Shown here: positions 34,954 to 46,100 of the stretch, piece by piece
How the letters are laid out: the number at the start of each line of letters is the position of its first letter
How positions within the stretch are numbered: the stretch's first letter is position 1
NCBI RefSeq assembly: GCF_048128805.1
Contig: NC_136010.1
Coordinates: 18,542,980 to 18,606,979 of the forward strand
Direction: 5' to 3'
DNA from: Centroberyx gerrardi
Lineage: Eukaryota; Chordata; Actinopteri; Beryciformes; Berycidae
Length of the DNA stretch: 64,000 bases
Made by a program: the position numbers and the translations under genes
The notes under the pieces: model-generated
Database searches by the model: none
Seen by the model: the letters and a program-made list of their open reading frames with translations, nothing else
What the model was told of the DNA's origin: nothing

Positions 34954-35566
34954 TAAAGCCCCTATGTGTAGACTTTGCATCTGATTATATCATCCTCCAA
35001 TTAATTTTGATACCATAAAAGTTTGTGAGACCATCGCGGAGAAAATTGGTTTAGTCTATATGTGTTGCTTTCAATCTGTTCATTCTCTGTGTCCGTGGAT
35101 ACGAATTGGCACGAAGTGCCGTACTGATTTACAGCAGAAAGTCAAACCAAACCAGGAAGAAAACAGACGCAGTTTGAATGCAGACTAGTTGCTTAGATTG
35201 GACACCGTGAAGCTAATCAATATGGCAGATCGTGGTAACATGGAAGACATGACTGTAACTGCTGGACCCTCTGCAACAAAACAAAACCAGAAGCCTATAA
35301 CAAAAGAGGCTAAAACAGCTGAGAGGGAGATGGAGGGCAGCGCGAGACACGGCAGACCGGAGACTCCGGTCACCAAACCCCGGGAGCCCGACGGACCCAT
35401 CAGCGCCCAGCACTAGCTCTATCGAGCTACGAAGGAGCGTGACAAAGCACGGCGTCAGACAGACCAGAATTAACCGCGGCCGGACGTTCACTCGTCGGAG
35501 AGCTAGACGGGAGCTGAAGAGGTTTAAGACCGACATAGAGCTGGCTTTCTTTTTCCTACACATGTA
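34954..35566. mobile_element. Probable TTAA-type non-autonomous transposon relic
   Basis: It starts TTAAAGCCCCTATGTGTAG. A partial inverse, CCTACACATG, occurs near 35555-35565 at the edge of the orphan chitinase exon. The inner part contains an open frame 35222-35416 (MADRGNMEDMTVTAG...) and a following [11 protein letters not shown]-like segment that I associate with repeat-derived fish ORFs. The right end is imperfect, so the boundaries and class are uncertain. Confidence 0.4.
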
Positions 35567-35581
35567 AACGAAATACCAGTA

Positions 35582-35750
35582 AGAAACAAGTTCATCCAGT
35601 CCTCTATCTCTCTGCTGAGAAAACATGGTTTTGATGGGCTAGACCTGGACTGGGAATACCCTGGAGCACGAGGAATCCCTCTAGAGGACAAACAGAGATT
35701 CACACTGTTATGCAAGATCAGATCCTGAATTATTCTTTTTGGATAGTCAC
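35582..35750 (+). pseudogene. Orphan chitinase exon 5 fragment
   Basis: This segment repeats most of exon 5 and the start of intron 5 of chitinases 2 and 3, including the catalytic DGLDLDWE box, with only a few base changes. It lacks the first part of the exon, and the donor after TGCAAG is AT instead of GT. No neighbouring chitinase exons were found, so it is a dead fragment of a further duplication. It joins directly to the transposon-like sequence ending near 35566. Confidence 0.88.
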
Positions 35751-35970
35751 CATTAGAGATACATATCATCATATATAAACTTAAACTTAATTCTTCACCA
35801 TATTCGATGGCTTGCATCTTGTCTGAAACTTTTCTTTTATCCTACAGTAATGGAACAGGTACTGTGCTGGCTTTTTGTATGTACTTTATAATTAACATAT
35901 TTTCAAGCTAAAGCCAGTCAGTGTTGTAGCAGGGCTTAGAGAAAAAGCACACTTGTCTCTTAAAAAGGAC

Positions 35971-36478
35971 CAGTGCACCGCAAAAACTAAATGACTAGAA
36001 ACCAGATAATATCAGTGCAGTAGTTGGAAGGAAAATACAACTACATAAAACACTGTAATTCGAAGACGGAAATTATTATTATTGTTATTGTATTATTATT
36101 CATGAGAAACAGGCGAAACTAGATAGATTGACTGAAAGCCTGCTGTAACCAACACATAAAGCCTGATCTGTCACTTAGCACCTGAGTCATTCTTTCTTTA
36201 TTTTCAGATAGCCTTTTTAAAAGTTACTAGAAATGAGTATTGCAGAGCTGTTTTTTGAAAAAATTTCCTCCTGCGGAGCATGCCCCCGGACCCCAGTAGT
36301 CAAATCTGTCCCTCCCAATGGCCAACTGCTTCCTACGCCCATGGCCAAAAGTACTGTTGTATTAAATGTATATAGAGGTCCATTATGAAACATTTCCATA
36401 AGCACTTCATTCCTTTCTTATGAAGATTTTATCCTTTGATATTACTGGGGTCTTTCTACTTGGCGTTTCGGTGCACTG
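35971..36478. mobile_element. Possible hAT-like MITE
   Basis: CAGTGCACCG at 35971-35980 is repeated inverted at 36469-36478, with weaker pairing inwards. The flanks are A-rich and only approximately duplicated. There is no ORF. The element is plausible, but the ends need confirmation. Confidence 0.5.
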
Positions 36479-36538
36479 AAAAATGATCGGATGTCTTTTT
36501 CTTTTCTCTGCCATTTTAACTGACTGGCTGACAAATAG

Positions 36539-36567
36539 ACACACACACACACACACACACACACACA
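36539..36567. repeat. (CA)n microsatellite
   Basis: About fourteen CA units without interruption. Confidence 0.97.
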
Positions 36568-36599
36568 GCATGCAGGTTATTTACAGTAGTGGGTGAGAT

Positions 36600-38125
36600 G
36601 CAACACCCATTAACTGAACTAAAGCTAATATATGCCTAATTAGATTTAGTTTTCCCGAAAAAGCAGATCTCTAATGTTTTGCTGTCAATGTGTAAAAGTC
36701 CAGAACGCTATGAAGCCTGCCAGAAACTTACTTCAGGGTCTTTTTTAAGAATTAAGTCTTCATTTATTTCCAAAATTATAAACAAAATTACATAGTGGCA
36801 GCCATTTTACATGCAGTAAGAAAAAAAGAATATACTTAGAACCTAATTACGTAGGGTAAGTTCATCTTAAATAGCCTATTATAGAAATATTACTGTTACC
36901 ATCTACAAAAGATAATTTTGGTATGAAAACCCGCATTTTAATTTAACCAAGTATCCTGTATCATAAATACATGTCTGGCATTTGTAACAAACCAAACCGC
37001 TTGAAAATCGGTCGAAAATTCAGTGAGTTATGATGATTTTAATTGTGGATAGACCTCCTGCCTCCATAGACGTACATGCATTAGGAGACGCGGCTGCTCC
37101 GTACCAATACGCTGACACACAAGATTCAACTGCGAGGTAATGGAGCGAACAAAATGTAGTCTGGTTACAATTGTGAATGTGTTTTATTCTATTGAGTGGT
37201 AGAAGTAAAGAAAAATGTCTGACACATCCTTTGTTTTAAGTTAACCTTTGCGAAGCAGCTACTTACTGGAGGTCTGCCACCACTGACACACTTCCAGAGA
37301 TCCTCCACACACACTCGTACCGAGGGCTAATGTGTGTGGGGGTTCGGGGAGGCAGGTAGGCAGTGGACCAAACCACTGTGAGGCATATGAGAAGGGGGGG
37401 GGGGGGGGGGGGGGCGCAATCTTTAGAAACTTAAAAACGCATTGTTTTGTGTCTATAATTAGCACAAGTGCTTTCAATGCATATTATTATATTATTTAAA
37501 ATTATATAGTTATGTTTACAATGGTATATTGAGGGGGACAACTCTCTGTTTTTCCCAGAAAGAGGGGGTCCGGACCCCCCTGTCCCCCCCGTAATTTCCG
37601 CCCATGAATGCAAGCACCAGCAGCTTTTTGCCGGTGATGAATGGCATCAAGAGGCTGCCTCTCTCTACACCTTCCCCCGTACTGAGGGAGGTAAAGGACA
37701 CTGGCCTCAGTGCCTCCCACCCCTTTACTCCACCTTTTAATTGTTTATAGTTTATTGTTATTAGACAACGTCATAGTTTATTATCATTTATTGGTGTTGG
37801 TTAAAGTTACCAAATTAAAGTGATAAAAATAGCAATCCCTGACTGATTACATCTGTATTTATATAGATACGCCTTTTCAAATAGCCCTTTATCATGATGC
37901 ACTAAATGCACAATATAGCAGCCTGTATCTGTATCTGTCACAGTGGTGGTCTGCTGGCGACAAACCATATGTAGTACTAATTTATATATACTGTATACTT
38001 AGGCTATAAGTAGTGACTCTAAGTCTTGCTGTATTCATATATGCAGCAATGGGGTGGGGATGGTGGAATATTCGCAGACTGGATGTGGGCTGGTCTGGGT
38101 CAAAAAGTCCAGGGCCATTTTCTTG
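36600..38125. other. Gene-free spacer between duplication units, repeat-rich
   Basis: No gene recognised. It contains a pure G run (37394-37414). A GC-rich stretch around 37560-37610 with 'ggtccggacccccctgtccc' looks like transposon-derived sequence, but no boundaries were found. Confidence 0.45.
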
Positions 38126-38278
38126 TCCCAGTCCGCCTGGGTCTGGTCTTGTTCTTGACTCAGTTCTGCCCCTCTCAAAGTCTTGGTCTTGACTCGGACT
38201 TGTTTCATTCTGGTCTTGGTTTTGACTCGACCTCGGTTTATGTGGTCTTAACTACAACTCTACTGTCCACTATCTTCC

Positions 38279-38482
38279 ATGGCCCGTTACCTTCAATGGC
38301 GACCCCATGCGGAGAAAAATGAAGCCCTGTTTACTACAGACACAGGGAAGGCTATGTCCAGGTCCTGGTTTGCTGCCCGACTCCATCTCTTGTGCCAGTG
38401 CTGTGGTGTCTCTCCTGACCTGTACACCACCCATTCTTTTAGTATTGGGGCAGCTTCCTCAGAAGTTGGACTGCAATTTTAA
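38279..38482 (+). pseudogene. Tyrosine-recombinase transposon relic (copy 2)
   Basis: The duplicate of the relic at 30513-30713, 67 residues, with the box LYTTHSFSIGAAS. The His is kept but the catalytic Arg is Ser. It is slightly closer to the expected motif than copy 1, which has lost three bases here. Its upstream position relative to chitinase 3 matches that of copy 1 to chitinase 2. Confidence 0.6.
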
Positions 38483-38753
38483 AGGTTATGGGATATTGGT
38501 CTTCAGATGCTTTTGAACGTTGAACGCTGAGCAAGCTTGCTCCATTAGGAGCAATCTCATGACTCATTTAATCTCATGATGAGAGTGTTTCGTGACTGAA
38601 CTTCTGTTATTTGACTAGTTGATGTAGCAACAGGTTCATGACACAAGCTTGGAGTCATATGATTTGCTCCTGGTTAATGATTATAGTTTGTGGGGTTTTT
38701 TTTCATGCGTCTCTATTTTTACCATTTCAAGAGCTCATCAACACGGCAACACC

Positions 38754-41700
38754 ATGAGCAAGCTAATTCTAATTGCAGGTAAGGCACATTGCAAATTGAT
38801 GAAATAAATGTTTTCTCTACTTGAGTTCAATTTTAACCTTATACTTATTTGTGATTTTGAAGGTCTCTGTTGCACCCTCGGCAGCTTGGGTGAGTTGACA
38901 AATTGCATCAACAGTTCATAATACACAGTCTTATCAGCAACTGAACAAAGTCCTGAAATGTTACCTGCCGTTAAAATAAACAGGATCATTAATTGAATGA
39001 CACATTAATTATATGAATTATAATGGATTATTCTTCAAAGATGAATGAAAATCAAAATTTAACACATGCTTTTTCTTCCATGTTTCAGCCTCGTCTTACA
39101 GACTGGGATGTTACTTCACTAACTGGTCCCAATACAGATCTGGAGATGGGAAGTTTATGCCTTCAAATATTGATCCAAACCTGTGTACCCACCTGATCTA
39201 TGCCTTTTCTGCCATTAATGATGCCAATGAGCTGGTCACCGTAGAATGGAATGATGAGGCACTCTACAAATCCTTTAATGGACTCAAAGACAGGTCAGTC
39301 CTTTACACCAAGATTTAGTGTGAAATGTTATGGTAAGTAATCATTGTTGAAAACTAACTTTGAATGTTCCCATAGGAATCCTAATCTCAAAACACTGTTG
39401 GCAGTTGGTGGCTGGACCTTTGGCACACAAAAGTGAGATGTTTTACACATAATATATCAGAACATTTAAAGGATAAGGCTGGTGTTTTTTAATGCATTTC
39501 TTTCGTTCAAAAAATCCTATGAAAATAACAAAATCAGCAATGAATTTGTTTTACTAACAAGTCTCGTCCATGTAGCCGATGCCCAATAAAGCCATGTCCC
39601 AGTAGCCATAGAACTAAAAAAACGATTAAAAACACGTCAAAGAGCCATGCTGTTGCTCTGGGCAACGTATTTCATCACTGCGATGCACCGGACCAGCCTA
39701 CCTTTTCCTCAAACTTAATAAACTTAAAAATAAACTTAACTTAATAAGCCGACTGTAGACACGTTTTCCATCTCAGGAAAGTAGTTCCGTAGCACCAAAA
39801 ATAGTCCCTGGCGTAATGAAGAATTTGTTCCCATTTGATTTGGTAATAACTACAATAGCCTGACTTTTCATGGTAACAGTTTACAATTTTTAAACTTTAA
39901 ACTATGTCTTTGTGAGCTGTATTTAAAGGTTTTTATCTTACAATTGGAGCCAATGACTTCCAGTTTGAAGGCTAAAAAGAGAACGTGGGAAGTCGGAAAG
40001 TAATAGGAGTAGAGCAAACGCATTGTCGATTTTGTTATTATCATAGGATTTGTTGACGATAAATGTATTTAGAAACGTATCCTTTAAAATCAATATGTGC
40101 ATACATCTTTTGAGAACACTTTTTTGATTAAATGCTCTCCAGATTCACTACGGTGGTGTCAACACCAATCAACAGAAACAAGTTTATCCAGTCCTCTATC
40201 TCTCTGCTGAGAAAACATGGTTTTGATGGGCTAGACCTGGACTGGGAATACCCTGGAGCACGAGGAAGCCCTCTAGAGGACAAACAGAGATTCACACTGT
40301 TATGCAAGGTCAGATCCTGAATTCTTCTTCTGGGATAGTCACCATTAGAAATACATGACATATACAGTATGTTTGATGTTGAACACAGTGAGACTGCCCC
40401 ATGTTTCTATGTTGTATAGGAACTCCTAGAGGCCTATGAGGCTGAGGGACGAGCGACTGGCCGTCCCAGATTAATGGTCACTGCTGCTGTGGCTGCTGGG
40501 AAAGGAACCATTGATGCTGGTTATGAAATAGCAGAGATTGCTAAGTACACCAAAGTTTCATTCTCCACATCATTCCCATGAGTAACCGTTGTCATGTGTT
40601 GGTGAACTTGATCTCACTTCCATTTTCTCAGGTACTTGGATTTCATTAATGTGATGACATATGACCTTCATGGCACCTGGGAGAAAGTCACAGGACATCA
40701 CAGCCCGTTATACAAGGCATCCCATGACACTGGAGACCAAATGTATTTAAATACTGTGAGTACAGGGATTCATATTTTAGCTACAGGAATGTATTTCTGT
40801 CTATTTAGAGATGTGTTTCACTCTCTCTTCCCCTCACAACTCTCTATTTTTCTCTCATTTCAGGACTTTGCCATGAAATATTGGCGGGACCAGGGAACAC
40901 CTGTAGAAAAGCTCAATTTGGGGTTTGGTACATATGGACGAACATTTCGCCTGTCCTCTGAATCCAGTCAGGTTGGAGCACCAGCCAGTGGTCCTGCGGC
41001 TGCGGGCCATTTCACCAGGGAGGCTGGCTTCTGGTCCTATTATGAGGTGAAATTGGCAGCTATGCATCCAATGAATTTATCTCTATAGCCTCAAGGCCTA
41101 ATCCTTTTCAGCTTCTGAGAAGATTTATACAAAACTGTTTAACCATATATTGTTTGACAAGTTTCTGATGGTTTGAATGCATTGCATCAAAATGTCATAT
41201 GTGACCCCTCTTTTCAGATCTGCACTTTCCTTCAAGGGGCCAGTGTCCAGTGGATTGAGGATCAGAAAGTTCCATATGCCACCAAAGGAAATGAATGGGT
41301 TGGATTTGACAACAAGGACAGCTTTGAGACTAAGGTAGTCATCTGTTCCTACAAAACTATGGCTCGGTAATTCCTCTGCAAATGGCCAGCTGTACACAAG
41401 TACAGTTACACATATAGTACATAGATTCAACTGTTGAAGTGTTTTCTTCCTTATTCACTCAGGTCCGTTACCTAAAAGACAACAGGTTTGGAGGAGCCTT
41501 CATCTGGGCTCTGGACCTGGATGACTTTGCTGGACAGTTCTGTGGACAGGGCAACTACACGCTCATTAGCCACCTGCGCTCTCTTCTGGGTTCAGGTAAA
41601 ACAAAAGGTTTCTGAAAGTGTCAAACCCTATCCTATACTATCTTCATGTTGGTGAAATTTTGAATGGACAGATATTGCTAGTTAGAAATATATTCTTTAA

Positions 41701-42074
41701 TGTAATTCATCTTATACTTAATTCTTCACCTTCAGTCACCTTAATTGCAATTTACAGAATACTTAAAACTGACTCTCACTCCTCCAGATCTTCCTCCCCT
41801 TCCACATACAACCACTTCAAATCCAGTGACTCCATCTACAACCAAAAATCAACCTGACACCTCAAAGGGAGGCATAACCACAACCACTACTACCTCTACC
41901 ATCCCCACCAGGGGACCTGATAGTAACTTCTGTGCTAGAAAGGCAGGTGGGGTGTATGCCAAGCCCGATGCTCCAGGCTCTTTCTACAGTTGTGCCAATG
42001 GCGTGACCTGGATCCAAAACTGCCCCGGTGGCTTAGTCTTTCAAGACAGCTGCAAATGCTGTGGCTGGCCTTAA
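38754..42074 (+). CDS. chia: Acidic chitinase 3 (GH18 + CBM14), secreted
   Basis: Eleven coding exons give 482 residues: 38754-38778, 38863-38889, 39089-39293, 39376-39432, 40143-40308, 40420-40544, 40632-40755, 40864-41046, 41218-41334, 41463-41595, 41788-42074. Signal peptide [17 protein letters not shown]18 with intact [18 protein letters not shown] and GFGTYGRTF, a Thr-rich linker ten residues longer than in chitinase 2 (TTTTSTIPT), and a CBM14 domain ending CKCCGWP. Odd point: the GGWNFG box reads GGWTFG (ACC at 39416-39418), replacing an Asn that is nearly invariant in this family. Intron 4 carries a TTAA transposon that chitinase 2 lacks. Catalysis is likely, but the Asn change sits close to the substrate cleft. 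Confidence 0.91.
39470..40083. mobile_element. TTAA-target non-autonomous transposon in intron 4 of chitinase 3
   Basis: A 614-bp insertion begins AGGATAAGGC and ends CGTATCCT, flanked by TTAA at 39466-39469 and 40084-40087. The matching intron of chitinase 2 has a single TTAA (about 31926-31929) with the same flanks, which is the exact empty site. TTAA duplication is typical of piggyBac and Kolobok elements. No coding capacity was seen. Confidence 0.9.
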
Positions 42075-42365
42075 GTCACACATCATTATACAGTCCATAA
42101 GATGTAATAGCTATGCTTTATAACGTGTGCATTACCAAAAAAAATTATAAGTTAGGCAATTTCTTGTGATTCATCACTGTCGAATACATGTCCTTTATGC
42201 TTACAATTCAGACAATAGAACAGATCACAACACATTTATTTTATTGTCAAGCTCTCTTCATGTTAATTCATTTTAATCAACTGTACTCAAGTATCTCACA
42301 CTCAAGACAGCAGAATTTTCAGAGGCAAAGGATAAATCTTGGTTTCTTTTAACTTTCTGCAATGA

Positions 42366-42371
42366 AATAAA
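42366..42371 (+). terminator. Poly(A) signal of chitinase 3
   Basis: AATAAA about 290 bases after the stop, conserved with the copy after chitinase 2. Confidence 0.6.
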
Positions 42372-43188
42372 TGATAATGGCGGAATTCCAATTTCATTAG
42401 TGTACTGTGTGTTATGTTCAGAATTAAAGAATGTAAAATACACCACATGAAAATAAACACCTAAAAAGAAAATAATAATAATTTGTGCCATTTGTCAGCA
42501 ATGCGTCTCAACCTCTTGTGTGCAAATATTACCTTTACAACTCATCATTCATTTTCAAGACAATAGTGTTGTCAGTGAAACTATAGCATTTTAATTACTT
42601 ATTTTACCCTATTCATGCATGCACAAAAGGATAAATAGTACAATGTCATTGTTTCCACAGGGAGAGAATCTGGCTATGCAAAGCACATTTTTCAACAAGC
42701 ACAAATCATCATTTCAAGTATTTCCATTTCACATATTTTATAATGAACTATCTTTTTATATTATTGTCTATTATACAGTATTATCAGCAGCCAAAACAAA
42801 TAAGCATTTCATGTAACTTTTACCATCAAAACCTAAAAAATAAATGATCATCACAACTGCCTACCACAAAACCAAAATCATTATGGATATCAAAAATGCA
42901 AATGGAGTTGACCAGTGATCATTTTTCCACAGCAAGGCCAACACAATATGTTAATCACACAAGAGTAAAAATAACTCTTTGTTTAGCGGAAATGACAGGG
43001 CATTGAGCAAATCACATCTTTTGGCTTCAAAATACAAAATCGTAAGTGTTTTGTTTTGGGGTTGAGTGACAAATGAGTGAGTCAAAGCTGATTCTGCTTG
43101 GTCCTGTGGAGAAATTAAGACTACTGAATACTAACAGCCACAGTAGCACAGGCTTAGGATTGCACTCGTTACCAATACTGCGTTTCCC
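42372..43188. other. Spacer between chitinase 3 and the 3' end of pm20d1
   Basis: An AT-rich region between two convergent genes. It must hold the 3' UTR of pm20d1 on the minus strand, but no convincing AATAAA on that strand was found close to the stop codon. Most of this stretch is missing in the duplicate unit at 34.3 kb. Confidence 0.5.
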
Positions 43189-46100
43189 TTAGAGCTCATG
43201 AACAGAGTTGTGGGGATCGGGGAGCTTCTGAATGTCGCAGTTTTGAATCAGATTGAAGTAAAATACTACCAGCTCCTCGTAGTTCTTTTTCGAAATCCTT
43301 TCATTGATGCCATGGAACCTAAGAAAAAGAAAAGACTGACATATTTTCCTGATATCATGCCATCTTACTGTTCCTGTTGAATACTGGCTGTATGTTACCA
43401 AGAGATATACCAGAGCAGAGAGCTCAGCTAGGCTAAACTTTGGCTCTATACATAAAACCCTTGTTTTTTGTTCAGGGCGGACTTTAACTCTGAACAGTGC
43501 AGCTGGGTCACATGGTTAGATCACAAGGCTGTGAGGTGGTCTCATGACCGACAACAGAACGCTGCCTTTTGTTGACCAGTCTCCCATCTAGTTTGCCAGT
43601 TAATTATACTGCACATGTAATTTATTGTAATGACTGCAGCAGACTGCAGAGTACATTTTTACTCTGAGAATCTGAGATTCTTACCTCTGAGCATCACCTG
43701 GTTTAAACCAGGTAGGGGCAAAGCGATAGGTGTCATTGGTCAGCTCTTTGAAGTGACGGCTGTCTGTGTTCCCAATACAAATACCTGCATATTCAACACA
43801 ACATCAAAATACTTCAGACGTAGTATGAATTAAAGAAACTAAATTTGTATGCCATCACATCTATTTGCTTTCTTACCTGGGGCGACTGTAACTCCTGGAA
43901 ACAAGTCCAGCACAGTTTTCTTAATGATCTGGAACCCAAAAGCCTTGTCATCATAGGAGCTGACAGGCAGAGGGTCAAAGCCATCAACCAGCTCCATCTT
44001 CACACGCTGGTCCCCTACTGTAGACTGGACGAGGTCCAGGACCTGGACAACAAGACAACACACATCTTGTTCAACTAAGAGTATCCATGGTGAAAAATTA
44101 GGAATTCTCAAAAGAATGAAATTGCTGACCCCACCTCTTGTAATGACTGTGCTGAATGGATACGTAGATTTACATAAGATTCAGCAAGGGAGGGGATGAT
44201 GTTCACCTGCAAAGAGGCAGAGAATTTGGGGTTTCTTTTAAAGGCAAATGGAACTGCTTACTGTACATTATCATGTCCTGTAAATTACATTTCTTTTTCA
44301 AAATTGCTAGCTGTACCTTAACTCCTGCGTTAAACATGGTGACAGCTGTGGTCGTCCTTACAAAAGCATTGGTGTCTGGTCTTCTTTCCATTACCCTGCA
44401 ACATAAAACATACTTATTGATTTATTCCAATGGTTACGGGAGAAAACATGTTGAATCCATTGTAGGATATAATTACCTGCCAAGGAGTGGAGAAAACAGC
44501 CACAAATTCGACATTATGAACTTCATCGGGAGCTTGAACTGTCAAGTCAAAGAATCAGTAATAAAAATACTGTAAGGAGAGGTATGACCTGGTACACACA
44601 TTGTGTGGAGTAGTAGGCTAGTAGTAGGTTACCCCAGTGTCTTACCTTATGAGCCAGGTGTTCAAAGGTGCCACGTTCAGGCCCATGACCAAATAGCCTC
44701 GGCATGGGGTTCTCCTCTAGTCTGAGGAAACAGTGTGAGACAGCAAACGTATTGCATTTTGACTAACAACACTTGTTTTTAGACACTCTAAATGGCAAGA
44801 ATGGAGTGGAACACATGAAGACTTACTCAGGGAGAATAACTGGAAAGGAAATTCAATGAGTTTAGGATCTTCCAGTAGATTAAAGTGCAGGAAAAGCTTT
44901 GATTCAGAGAAATTGATCCTCTCACCTTTTGACAGCTGCAGCCAAGATGCCAATGCTGCTCTCACTGGGAGGCATGGAGGAGTGACTAGGGACCATAGAC
45001 ACACTCAGCTTCACTGTAGCCTGGCCCTTCTCACTTATCCCAATCCTACACAACACAAACACACATATAACACTGAATATGCAACAAAAGTCAATACATT
45101 ACCCACATTTTTCTATAAATCTTAGAAACATTAGTGACATGCATTCTACTATGCTAGCCAACAAATTATGTTTCTTGAAAGACAGAGGTAACTGGGAAAA
45201 CATGATTTCTGTTGTGATGTGTTGAGGATTGGCCTAATGGATTATTTTTTGCTAAGTAACAGCTACAAAGCTAATAGTATGTTGAGGATGCCTCAGGCCG
45301 GCATGGAGAGTCGTTATACTACAGAACAGCAGTGGTAGGTTCTCACAGAGCAGCAGGTCCCTCGAGTCCACTGATGACTCCATCTAGTACGGCCAGGCCC
45401 TCGTCCAGGACAAACGCCAGCTGCACACCGCGCTGCTTCAGCACACGCACTATGTTCATGGCCCCCTTGAAACCACTGATCTATATCGAAATATACGCAC
45501 AAAGACACAAATGCTCAAATCTAATATTTCAACCCTCATTTACATTTGCAATGTCAAATAATATAAATAAGTGGCACATTAGTGTGTATTATGTCATAAT
45601 TAGTTGGCGTACTTCTTCATCATGACCAAGGCCAATGTAAAATCCCCTGCGAGGTGCATAGCCCTTTAGCAGCAAGTACTCCAGGGCCTGGAGAATTCCC
45701 TGGAGGAAATAAAGTATTTTAGTCAGAGGTGCAGGTATTTTACTTACCAAGAAATGTTGGATTAGTTAAATATGTAACATAAGTATTTAGTGGCAAGATC
45801 ACACAAAACATCATATGATCACTCACCATTACAGACTGCTTGTCGTCAATGGTCCCTCTACCATAGATGAAGCCATCCATTTCCTTGGCAGAAAATGGCG
45901 GAGCCTCCCAGCCGTCCGACTCCGAGGCGGGCACTACGTCGATGTGGGCCAGCAGCATGTAGGGTAGCAGGGCCGGCTGGGAGCCCCGCACCCAGAACAG
46001 GTGGCTGTAGTCTGCCACCAAGTCATGATGAACCAAGCTTGAAGAGAAGACTGTTGGGAAGGCTGACACAGGAAGAAGTGTATATGATTGCTTACTTCAA

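Noticed and set aside
43500-43600. tRNA-like wording (ggttagatcacaaggctgtgaggtggtctcatgacc)
   Set aside because: No complete A and B boxes or cloverleaf could be formed; at most a decayed SINE head.
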